DNA of 64,000 bases from Hyphomicrobium sp. (GTDB taxonomy: Bacteria; Pseudomonadota; Alphaproteobacteria; Rhizobiales; Hyphomicrobiaceae). The translations under genes were made by a program, and so were the position numbers. This document shows positions 27,125 through 35,078 of this stretch, piece after piece. The notes beneath the pieces are model-generated. The model was not told the DNA's origin. It did not search any database and worked only from the letters and a program-made list of their open reading frames with translations. Position 1 is the stretch's first letter; each line of letters begins with the position of its first letter. The DNA lies in the NCBI GenBank assembly GCA_002928735.1, contig PERL01000007.1, positions 1 through 64,000 on the forward strand. The letters are read 5' to 3'.

Positions 27125-30100
27125 ATGGTCGCGGTACGCAAGACACCGGAATCGAACGGCACCGGATCGGGCCCCACCGCCCGCACCCCGTTCGGCCGCC
27201 TGCCCGCCATCGACGAAATCGCAGCCCATCACCTGATCGACGAACACCGCCTCGTCGGCGGTCTGATCGAGCGCGCCGTCTATACCGAGGATGAACGCCG
27301 CCGCACCGCCGAGATCGCCCGCCGCCTCGTCCAGACCGCCCGCGCCGACACGGCTCAACACGGCGGCATCGACGCCTTCATGCGCGAGTATGGCCTCTCC
27401 AGCGAAGAGGGCATCATCCTGATGTGCCTCGCCGAAGCTCTGCTGCGCATCCCCGACAGTGAAACTGCCGACGCATTCATCGCCGAGAAAATCTCGCACG
27501 GAAATTGGGACCGCCATCGCGGCCACTCGGAAAGCCTGTTCGTCAACGCGTCCACCTGGGGGCTGATGCTCACCGGTCGTCTGGTGAAGCTGAAGGATAG
27601 CCGCTCCGCCAATGCCGTCGACGCCTTAAAGCGCCTAGTCGCCCGTTCCGGCGAACCGTTCATCCGGCAAGCGATCCGCCAAGCGGTCAAGCTTCTGGGC
27701 GAACAGTTCGTACTCGGCCGCACCATCGAAGACGCCATCGCGCGGGCGAGGGGCTACGAACAAAAAGGCTATCGCGTCTCTTACGATATGTTGGGCGAAG
27801 CTGCCCGTTCCGACGCCGACGCCGAGCGCTATTTCCAGCGCTATGTCGCCGCCATCGAAGCCGTCGGTCTCGCGGTTGGCCCGCTCAATGCGGTGAACGC
27901 CGACGCGATCATCCCTCGTCCGTCAATCTCGGTGAAGCTCTCAGCCCTCCATCCGCGTTTTGAGGCTGGCCACGAAGAGCGCCTGCTAAAGGAATTGCTG
28001 CCGCGCCTGAATGCCCTCGTCCACCACGCCATGGCACGCGGGCTGGGCATCACCGTCGATGCCGAAGAACAGGACCGCCTCGAACCGACATTGCGCATGT
28101 TCGGCGAAGCCTTCTCCAACCCCGCCATCGGCACTTGGAACGGCCTCGGCATCGCTGTCCAGGCCTATAGCCGCCGCGCGATTCCCGTCCTGCGCTGGCT
28201 GCGCCGCCTTGCAGAGGAACGCGGTAAGCGCATCCCCGTGCGTCTCGTCAAAGGCGCCTACTGGGACAGCGAAATCAAATGGGCGCAGGAGCGCGGCCTC
28301 GCCGACTACCCTGTCTTCACGCGCAAGCGCAACACCGATGTGTCCTATCTCGCCTGTATGCGCCTGATGCTGACCTACCCGCAGCAGTTCGCACCCCAGT
28401 TCGCCACCCACAACGCCCACACGATTGCCGCGGCCATGGTCGCCGCCGGCAACACGCCGTTCGAATTCCAGCGCCTGCACGGCATGGGCGAAGCCATCTA
28501 CGAGAGCGTCGTGAAGGGCACGGGAACGGGCATGAGCGACGCCCGCGCCTGCCGCATCTACGCCCCTGTCGGCGATCACGAAGACCTGCTCGGCTATCTC
28601 GTCCGCCGCCTGCTCGAAAACGGTGCCAACACGTCATTCGTCAATCGCCTCGCCGATGACGAAATGCCCATCGCCCGCATCATCCGCGACCCCGTTGAGG
28701 AAGCCGAGCGCGACCGCGCCGGTGGCACGGATACGGAAAAAGCCCTTGTCCGCCCGCGCGAGATCTTCTGGCCCGAGCGGCGCAATTCCTCCGGCCTTGC
28801 CCTGGACAACGCAGCGGTCCGCGCCACTCTTCTCGCCGAGATGAACACCGCGCTGGGCGCATCGTATGAGGCCGCCGCAATCGTCTCCGGCGCGGTCCAA
28901 AGCGGCACCGGCCTCGCCAGTCTCGTGCTGTGCCCGCACGACCGCAGCCAGCGCATCGGCACCGTGCGTAACGCCACCGAAAGCCAGATCGATGCGGCCC
29001 TCGCCGCCGCGACGCAGGCCGCCCACGACTGGGACCGCCTCGGCGGCCCCGCCCGCGCTAGAATCCTCGACGCCGCCGCCGACCTCGTCGAGCGCGACCG
29101 CTCCAAGCTCATGGCCGTCCTCGTGCGCGAAGCTGGCCGCACGGTACCCAACGCCTTAGCCGAAGTCCGCGAAACGGCAGACTTTTTGCGCTACTACGCG
29201 CTCCAGGCCCGCAAGCACTTTGCCGAACCCATAAATCTCACCAGCACTACCGGCGAAACAAGCAGCATCGAATGGCGCGCGCGCGGCCCCTTCGCCTGCA
29301 TCGCGCCGTGGAATTTCCCGCTCGCGATCTTCGTCGGCCAAGCCGCCGCCGCACTCGCCGCCGGCAATCCCGTCCTCGCCAAACCCGCAGGCCAGACGCC
29401 CATCATCGGCTTCCTCGCCGTCAAGCTCCTGCACGAAGCCGGCGTGCCGCCGAAGGTCCTGCATTTCCTGCCCGGCGGCGGCGACGTCGGCGCAGCCCTC
29501 GTCAAAGATCCGCGCATCAAAGGCGTCGCTTTCACCGGTTCCAATGAAACCGCCTGGGCGATTCAAAAAGCGCTCGCCGACCGTCGCGGTCCCATCATCC
29601 CCTTCATTGCCGAAACTGGCGGCCTCAATGCCATGATCGCGGACTCCAGCGCTCTGCCCGAGCAAATCGTCCGCGATGCCGTCCGCTCCGCCTTCGACAG
29701 CGCCGGTCAACGCTGCTCCGCCGCACGCGTCCTCTTCCTGCAAGACGACATTGCCGCCAAAACCATCCCCATGCTCACCGGCGCCATCGCCGCCCTGAAG
29801 ATTGGCGATCCGTTGGGCATCGACACCGATATCGGCCCCGTCATCGACGAACCGTCCCAGGACGCGCTCGAAACACACAAGCTGCGCATGCAGGATCAGG
29901 CCCGCGAACTGATCGATCTGCCGCTGCCCCCCAACGTGCGCGGCGGCACCTACGTCTCACCCGCCTGCTACGAGATCGACCGGCTGTCGCTCATCGAACG
30001 GGAGGTGTTCGGTCCCATCCTTCACGTCGTCCGCTTCCCACGTGGTGGACTGACCAAGGTCATCGAGGCCATCAACGCCACCGGCTACGGCCTGACACTC

Positions 30101-30364
30101 GGCCTCCACAGCCGCATCGACGCCGTCGCCGATCAGATCGCCCGCGAAGCTAAGGTCGGCAACCTCTACGTCAACCGCAACCAGATCGGCGCCATCCCCG
30201 GCGTCCAGCCCTTTGGCGGCGAGGGACTGTCCGGCACCGGACCGAAAGCGGGCGGTCCCAACTACCTCCAGCGCTTTGCCACCGAGCGCGTCCGCACCAC
30301 CGACATCACGGCCACCGGCGGCAATGTGCAGTTGCTGACACTTTCAGTTAAGGACGACACCTGA
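27125..30364 (+). CDS. putA: Bifunctional proline dehydrogenase/P5C dehydrogenase PutA
   Basis: It oxidises proline to glutamate in two steps. From ATG 27125 the protein has 1079 residues. The flavin proline dehydrogenase domain lies at about 170-470 (with SVKLSALHPRFE, VRLVKGAYWDSEIK and FATHN). The P5C dehydrogenase domain lies at about 560-1030, with Glu830 (FIAETGG) and Cys864 (QRCSAA) as catalytic residues. No N-terminal ribbon-helix-helix domain is seen, so it is not an autorepressor. The start is uncertain: the frame is open upstream to 26954 but that part reads as low-complexity and lacks a ribosome-binding site. Confidence 0.95.
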   Translation: MVAVRKTPESNGTGSGPTARTPFGRLPAIDEIAAHHLIDEHRLVGGLIERAVYTEDERRRTAEIARRLVQTARADTAQHGGIDAFMREYGLSSEEGIILMCLAEALLRIPDSETADAFIAEKISHGNWDRHRGHSESLFVNASTWGLMLTGRLVKLKDSRSANAVDALKRLVARSGEPFIRQAIRQAVKLLGEQFVLGRTIEDAIARARGYEQKGYRVSYDMLGEAARSDADAERYFQRYVAAIEAVGLAVGPLNAVNADAIIPRPSISVKLSALHPRFEAGHEERLLKELLPRLNALVHHAMARGLGITVDAEEQDRLEPTLRMFGEAFSNPAIGTWNGLGIAVQAYSRRAIPVLRWLRRLAEERGKRIPVRLVKGAYWDSEIKWAQERGLADYPVFTRKRNTDVSYLACMRLMLTYPQQFAPQFATHNAHTIAAAMVAAGNTPFEFQRLHGMGEAIYESVVKGTGTGMSDARACRIYAPVGDHEDLLGYLVRRLLENGANTSFVNRLADDEMPIARIIRDPVEEAERDRAGGTDTEKALVRPREIFWPERRNSSGLALDNAAVRATLLAEMNTALGASYEAAAIVSGAVQSGTGLASLVLCPHDRSQRIGTVRNATESQIDAALAAATQAAHDWDRLGGPARARILDAAADLVERDRSKLMAVLVREAGRTVPNALAEVRETADFLRYYALQARKHFAEPINLTSTTGETSSIEWRARGPFACIAPWNFPLAIFVGQAAAALAAGNPVLAKPAGQTPIIGFLAVKLLHEAGVPPKVLHFLPGGGDVGAALVKDPRIKGVAFTGSNETAWAIQKALADRRGPIIPFIAETGGLNAMIADSSALPEQIVRDAVRSAFDSAGQRCSAARVLFLQDDIAAKTIPMLTGAIAALKIGDPLGIDTDIGPVIDEPSQDALETHKLRMQDQARELIDLPLPPNVRGGTYVSPACYEIDRLSLIEREVFGPILHVVRFPRGGLTKVIEAINATGYGLTLGLHSRIDAVADQIAREAKVGNLYVNRNQIGAIPGVQPFGGEGLSGTGPKAGGPNYLQRFATERVRTTDITATGGNVQLLTLSVKDDT

Positions 30365-30401
30365 GATCGGCCTTGCCGCCAAGCCCCGCGATCCCCAAAC
30401 T

Positions 30402-31196
30402 ATGGGGATGAGCACCAAGGACAAACGTCCCACGCCCACCGGCGATCAAGCGGCGGCAGCCGCAGGCGGCGCCGTGTCCAAACCCGCTGCCAAAGCTCCC
30501 GTAGCCCCTAGTCCAACGGACTCCGGCGTTCAGGACTTCATCGCCAAGATGAAGACCATCGCCACGTCATCCACGGGCCTCCCCGGCCGGCTCGTCTTCG
30601 CCATGGACGCCACCATGAGCCGCCAGCCCACATGGGACATGGCGCTCTCCCTCCAGTCCGACATGTTCTCCGTCGTCAAGGACATCGGCGGGCTCGACGT
30701 CCAGCTCGTTTTCTTCCGCGGCATGAATGAATGCCGCGCCTCCCGTTGGGTATCCGACCCCTCCGAACTCGCTCATCTGATGACCACCGTCTCATGCCGC
30801 GGCGGCATCACCCAGTTGGCCCGCGTCCTCACCCACGCCACGGAAGAAACCGCTAAGCGCCGCGTCAACGCCGTCGTCTTCGTCGGCGATGCGATGGAAG
30901 AGGACATCGACTACGTCTGCTCCAAAGCCGGCGCTCTGGGTCTGCTCGGCGTCCCCGTCTTTCTCTTCCAAGAGGGGGCGAACCCAGACGCGACCCGCGC
31001 CTACAAGGAAATTGCCCGCCTTACCAAAGGCGCCACATGCCGCTTCGATGCAGGATCAGCCGAACAGCTACGCGCCCTTCTGCGCGCGGTCGCCGTCTAT
31101 GCGTCCGGCGGCCGCAAAGCCTTGCTCGCGTTGGGCGCGCGCTCGGGAGAAAAGGGCGCGCAATTGCTCCTCAGCCAGATGAAGTCCGGAGATTGA
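30402..31196 (+). CDS. VWA-domain protein, unknown
   Basis: A 264-residue protein with an Ala/Pro-rich N-terminus (to about residue 45), then a von Willebrand A-type domain with a divergent MIDAS, DATMS at about 69-73, followed by a beta/alpha pattern (VQLVFFRGMNECRASRW; VNAVVFVGDAMEED). No signal peptide is seen. It lies 37 bases after putA and 7 bases before a DnaJ-domain membrane protein, so the two probably form an operon. Role unknown. The second ATG at 30408 is an equally possible start. Confidence 0.82.
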   Translation: MGMSTKDKRPTPTGDQAAAAAGGAVSKPAAKAPVAPSPTDSGVQDFIAKMKTIATSSTGLPGRLVFAMDATMSRQPTWDMALSLQSDMFSVVKDIGGLDVQLVFFRGMNECRASRWVSDPSELAHLMTTVSCRGGITQLARVLTHATEETAKRRVNAVVFVGDAMEEDIDYVCSKAGALGLLGVPVFLFQEGANPDATRAYKEIARLTKGATCRFDAGSAEQLRALLRAVAVYASGGRKALLALGARSGEKGAQLLLSQMKSGD

Positions 31197-31203
31197 TGAG
31201 ACC

Positions 31204-31935
31204 ATGGCCTATCTCCTGTCCGGGCTTGTCGCGCTCGTCATTGCACTGCTGATCGCGCGCGGCTTCACGAGCGCCAACCCAGCCACCATGGCGCGCCAAC
31301 TCCGCTTTCTCGGCGGCGTCCTGTTGATGGCCATCGCTGCCGTGCTGGCGCTGCGAGGCCGCATCGACTTTGCGCTACTTCTCGGCTTTGCCGGCTGGGG
31401 ACTGTTGATGGGCCGCGGCGTGCTGCCGTGGGGATCGGGCGGCTGGGGCGGCAGCGCACAAAGCCAAAATCAGGGCTCCCGCGTCGCCACCGACCACCTC
31501 GAAATGGAACTCGATCACGCCAGCGGCGCCATCCGAGGCACGATCCTAAAAGGCCGCTTCGCCGGCCAGGACATCGAAACCCTTTCGCCGGCCGAACTGG
31601 TTCTCATCTGGCAGGACTATTCCTTCGCCGATCCCAGTTCTGCTCAGATCCTGGAAGCCTACCTCGACCGCCGCCATCCCACGTGGCGCGACGATCTCGA
31701 ACGCCAAACTGAGGGTGATGATGCCCCGCATGGGGAGCAACGCAGCAGCCCGCGCTCCGGCGCCATGACCCGCGCGGAAGCCTTTGAAATTCTCGGCTTG
31801 CAAGAAGGGGCCAGCGACGACGACGTCCGCTCAGCCCACCGCGAACTCATGAAAAAGCTGCACCCCGATCGCGGCGGATCGAATTACCTCGCCTCGAAGA
31901 TCAACGCGGCCAAGGCTCTTTTGGTGGGCGATTGA
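31204..31935 (+). CDS. Membrane-anchored DnaJ-domain protein
   Basis: A 243-residue protein with N-terminal hydrophobic segments (about residues 3-20 and 35-75) and a C-terminal J domain, from AFEILGLQEGASDDDVRSAHRELMKKLH with the HPD triad at about 220-222, ending KINAAKALL. This order (membrane anchor then J domain) resembles DjlA-like and Tim14/Pam18-type co-chaperones that activate an Hsp70 at a membrane. It is coupled by position to the VWA gene. Its stop is four bases from that of the convergent carboxypeptidase. Confidence 0.88.
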   Translation: MAYLLSGLVALVIALLIARGFTSANPATMARQLRFLGGVLLMAIAAVLALRGRIDFALLLGFAGWGLLMGRGVLPWGSGGWGGSAQSQNQGSRVATDHLEMELDHASGAIRGTILKGRFAGQDIETLSPAELVLIWQDYSFADPSSAQILEAYLDRRHPTWRDDLERQTEGDDAPHGEQRSSPRSGAMTRAEAFEILGLQEGASDDDVRSAHRELMKKLHPDRGGSNYLASKINAAKALLVGD

Positions 31936-31938
31936 AAA

Positions 31939-33777
31939 TCAGTTCGCCCGCGCGACGAAGCAGTCGAGCCCGTTGCGGCGCAGTTCGTTGCAGGCACTCG
32001 TAGCCGACGCACTGTCGAACCCCGCAAACCGCGCCCGGTAAAGCTGCCGGTCGCCTTTCGTCAGCGGGACGGCGATCGGCGCGCTCTCGGCCAACACATG
32101 CGCCGCCTTCGACTTCGCAGCAGACATCGCCCGCTCCGCTTCGGTGGGCGACCCATAAACGCCGATCTGAACGTGATACCCTGGCGCGGACGGCGTCGGC
32201 CGTGACGCCGGGCCATCGACCGCTTCAACGCCCGGACGTGACCGGCCGAGCGAGACGGGAACCGGTGTGGGCGCGGGCAGGTCCGCCACGACGGCCTGCA
32301 AAGCAGGTTTCATTGCGGCTTGTTCGTCGCCCGAAAAACCGTCCGACGGTTCACTCAAACGTGCCAACTGTGCCTGCAGAGTGGACGGAGCCCGGCCGAG
32401 ATCGGATGCCTTCGCCAAAACCGTTTCCGTGTTAGCAGGCGGCGAAGTCGCGCTGGGTGCGACGCTCGTCACGCCATCGGACGCCCGTCCCATTTCCGCC
32501 GGTGCCGGATCGCCACCCGCACGTGCCGCGATCTGAGCTTTAAGCGCGGCAAAATCCGGACGCGGCATCGTTGCAGCATAAGTCAATGGTTGCGGGGCCA
32601 CCGGCGTTGCGGCCGTTTCGGCCACCACCGGCTGCCGGTCCGACTGCAACGATGTTGGCTGTAACACCGAAACGGTCTTCACTTTCGCAATCGCAATTTT
32701 CGGCCCCGGCGCGGCATCCGCGGCAGCGATCTTCTGCGCGATCGACGCGGACGGCTCCACAGCCATCGGCGCTTCGGCGACGATGGCCGGTTCCACCGGA
32801 GCAGCCGGCTGCGGTTTGACGACGGGCTTGGGCGCCGGCCGCTTGGCGGGCTTGGCTTCCGCGATCAGCTGCGGGCCGGCCTTGCGTGTCCGCTCGGTCG
32901 ACGCCTTCTCGATGGCCCGCGCCAGCAGCATGCGCATGTGCGCATCCCGCAATCCCGCGCTCACACCGCCAAAAACCGCCGCAACAACGTGTTTCCCGCC
33001 AGTTTTGTAGGATGAAACGAGATTAAAGCCCGATGCGCGCGTGTATCCCGTCTTGATGCCGTCGACGCCGGCAAACCGGCCGAGCAGCGCGTTATGTGAG
33101 CGGTATGTCTTGCCGCCATAGGAGAAGGTGCGCGTGGAGAACATGCGATAGTGCTGCGGAAAGTCGTCCTGCAACCGCATCGCCAGCGTTAGCATATCGC
33201 GCGCCGTCGTCACCTGATCCGGATCGGGCAGACCCGACGCGTTCTGAAATGTCGTATCGCGCATACCCAGTTGGCGCGCCCGCTTGGTCATAAGCTTCGC
33301 AAAGCCCGCTTCGCTGCCGCCGATCTTTTCGGCGATCGCCACCGCCATGTCGTTTGCCGATTTGACGATGAGTGCCTTGATGGCGTCGCGTAGCGCAATC
33401 TCTGATCCTGCTTCAAGCCCGAGCTTTGATGGCGCCGCTGCAGCAGCCCGCTCACTCACCGTCAACGGCGTCGAAAACGACAACCGCCCGGCTTCGATGG
33501 TCTCGAAGGCCAGATACAGCGTCATCATTTTAGTCAGTGAGGCGGGATAGCGCGGTTCGCTTCCGGCATTATCGTGCAGCACGCGGCCCGTATTGGCATC
33601 GATGACCATCGCCGCCGACTTCTCTCCAGCCGAGGCCGGTGTGGCAGCCAGAAGCAAGGCGCAGAAGGCACCCGCAAGAAACACAAACGCTGACCACCGG
33701 TTTGAACGCACGGTTTGACGCCTGAAAACACTGAACACTGTCTCGGTGGGGCGCTTAGTTGGCCAGTCCCGCAGCAC
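31939..33777 (-). CDS. D-alanyl-D-alanine carboxypeptidase with SPOR domain
   Basis: A periplasmic serine carboxypeptidase (S11 family) that trims peptidoglycan pentapeptides. The 612-residue product has a signal peptide (about residues 25-50), the S80-L-T-K83 active-site tetrad, S140-A-N142, and K242-T-G, then a long Ala/Pro-rich linker and a C-terminal SPOR domain (about 535-612; YHVQIGVYGSPTEAERAM) that binds denuded septal glycan. The gene is on its own strand and is most often called dacC or dacF in relatives. The GTG start at 33777 is uncertain. Confidence 0.92.
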   Translation of the reverse strand: MLRDWPTKRPTETVFSVFRRQTVRSNRWSAFVFLAGAFCALLLAATPASAGEKSAAMVIDANTGRVLHDNAGSEPRYPASLTKMMTLYLAFETIEAGRLSFSTPLTVSERAAAAAPSKLGLEAGSEIALRDAIKALIVKSANDMAVAIAEKIGGSEAGFAKLMTKRARQLGMRDTTFQNASGLPDPDQVTTARDMLTLAMRLQDDFPQHYRMFSTRTFSYGGKTYRSHNALLGRFAGVDGIKTGYTRASGFNLVSSYKTGGKHVVAAVFGGVSAGLRDAHMRMLLARAIEKASTERTRKAGPQLIAEAKPAKRPAPKPVVKPQPAAPVEPAIVAEAPMAVEPSASIAQKIAAADAAPGPKIAIAKVKTVSVLQPTSLQSDRQPVVAETAATPVAPQPLTYAATMPRPDFAALKAQIAARAGGDPAPAEMGRASDGVTSVAPSATSPPANTETVLAKASDLGRAPSTLQAQLARLSEPSDGFSGDEQAAMKPALQAVVADLPAPTPVPVSLGRSRPGVEAVDGPASRPTPSAPGYHVQIGVYGSPTEAERAMSAAKSKAAHVLAESAPIAVPLTKGDRQLYRARFAGFDSASATSACNELRRNGLDCFVARAN

Positions 33778-33934
33778 AACAGCCGCCTGACCAACCGTCC
33801 CCCGATAACCCCATAAACCCTGCCTTGTGGGCGGCTTTGGGGCGGTTCGGGGCCTGCGCCCGTCTGATTTGATTTTTACGCTAGCGCAAAACCGCTTCGT
33901 TAGGGTAAACGCAATGCACAGCCAACTAAAAATG

Positions 33935-33945
33935 CTGCATTGCGA
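33935..33945 (+). promoter_or_regulatory. Second, imperfect PhaR-like half-site pair
   Basis: CTGCATTGCGA matches the first half of CTGC-N3-GCAG and degenerates in the second. Its centre is 30 bases upstream of the perfect copy, about three helical turns, so the two sites would lie on the same face of DNA. Assigned by eye. Confidence 0.35.
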
Positions 33946-33964
33946 TATTTTTGCTTTTGTTATG

Positions 33965-33975
33965 CTGCAGTGCAG
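33965..33975 (+). promoter_or_regulatory. PhaR-type operator before the phasin gene
   Basis: CTGCAGTGCAG is a perfect CTGC-N3-GCAG. That is the operator pattern described for the PhaR repressor of polyhydroxyalkanoate granule genes in Rhodobacter sphaeroides. It abuts a -10-like CTATAG at 33976-33981, so bound PhaR could block polymerase. The phasin start is 84 bases downstream. Confidence 0.55.
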
Positions 33976-34059
33976 CTATAGTGATGTTCCAGCTCGACGA
34001 GAGCAGTACGACGCGTGTCCGGGTCGCATACCCGGGCTAAACCAGAAAGGCGGACGCCC

Positions 34060-34383
34060 ATGATCAACAATTTCCAGGATTTCCAGAAAATCGGTCAGAC
34101 CGGCATGGAAGGCTACATGAAGATGATGGGCGAGTGGAACAAGAGCTGGCAGACCATTGCCAGCGAATGGACGGACTACTCCAAGCGCGCCTTCGAAGAC
34201 GGCACGGCAGCCTTTGAAAAGCTCGCCGCCGCTAAGTCGGTCGAGCAGGCCATGGAAATCCAGACAACCTACGCCAAGCGCGCCTACGAAGACTACATGC
34301 AGCAGATGTCCAAGATCGGCGCGATGTATCAGAACATCGCCAAGGAAGCCTTCAAGCCGGGCGTCTTCCCGGGCTCGCGCTAA
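34060..34383 (+). CDS. Phasin family protein (polyhydroxyalkanoate granule)
   Basis: Phasins coat polyhydroxyalkanoate granules. The 107-residue protein starts at ATG 34060, behind AGAAAGGCGG, and is helical and rich in Glu, Lys, Ala and aromatic residues (FQKIGQTGMEGYMKMMGEW; TYAKRAYEDYMQQMSKIGAMYQNIAKEAFKP). No signal peptide is seen. The operator upstream points to PhaR-type control. A strong terminator follows. An upstream in-frame start at 34015 is less likely because it lacks a ribosome-binding site. Confidence 0.85.
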   Translation: MINNFQDFQKIGQTGMEGYMKMMGEWNKSWQTIASEWTDYSKRAFEDGTAAFEKLAAAKSVEQAMEIQTTYAKRAYEDYMQQMSKIGAMYQNIAKEAFKPGVFPGSR

Positions 34384-34423
34384 GGGGTTTGGCCGCCGCA
34401 CACCGGCAGCCGCCGAAAGAACG

Positions 34424-34453
34424 AGGCCCGGGCGCAGCGCCCGGGCCTTTTTT
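34424..34453 (+). terminator. Intrinsic terminator after the phasin gene
   Basis: AGGCCCGGGCG from 34424 pairs with CGCCCGGGCCT ending at 34448, followed by a run of six T. The stem is exceptionally GC-rich. Confidence 0.92.
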
Positions 34454-34708
34454 GCGTCGCAGTCGATCACCACATTCACGACGTAAGTCAGCGGATCTGC
34501 CACGGTGCCCGCACATCCATCAGCCCCCCGAAACCGTAAACGAAGCAGGCTGGAGATGCGCCATCCCCCCTTGCCCCGGCCCGGCGGATGGATTGAACTA
34601 CCGAACGCGCCGGCCGGCATTGGCGGCACGATTCGACGGACAGAAACGACGGCCGCAACGGCCGCCAACACGGGCATGATCGAGGGTATGGGAGAGGTGT
34701 GGCAGGGC

Positions 34709-35071
34709 ATGATTGACGGACGGCCGCGCGCCGCTGGTCCGGACAAGGACCAGGGCCAGGGCGGCGACGGCGATCAGGGCAAAACCGGGATCGTCACCAA
34801 GACACGGCCGAAGACCAAGAAGCCGTCGCTCTACAAGGTTCTACTTTTGAACGACGATTACACGCCGATGGAATTCGTCGTGCACGTGCTTGAAAAGTTC
34901 TTCCAAAAAGGCCGCCAGGAAGCGACCGACATCATGCTGGCAGTCCACCGAAAGGGCGTCGGCGTGTGTGGCGTGTTCACTTACGAAGTGGCTGAAGCCA
35001 AAGTCACTTTGGTGATGGACTTCTCCCGTCAGCACGGGCACCCTCTGAAATGCACCCTGGAGAAAGAGTAG
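34709..35071 (+). CDS. clpS: ATP-dependent Clp protease adaptor ClpS
   Basis: ClpS delivers N-end-rule substrates to ClpAP. The core [24 protein letters not shown] and [38 protein letters not shown] are diagnostic. From ATG 34709 the protein has 120 residues, the usual length, and GGGAGAGG lies 12 bases before it. In-frame ATGs at 34688 and 34676 would add 7 or 11 residues. It precedes clpA by seven bases, the expected adaptor-ATPase pair. Confidence 0.93.
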   Translation: MIDGRPRAAGPDKDQGQGGDGDQGKTGIVTKTRPKTKKPSLYKVLLLNDDYTPMEFVVHVLEKFFQKGRQEATDIMLAVHRKGVGVCGVFTYEVAEAKVTLVMDFSRQHGHPLKCTLEKE

Positions 35072-35078
35072 GTCAAAC

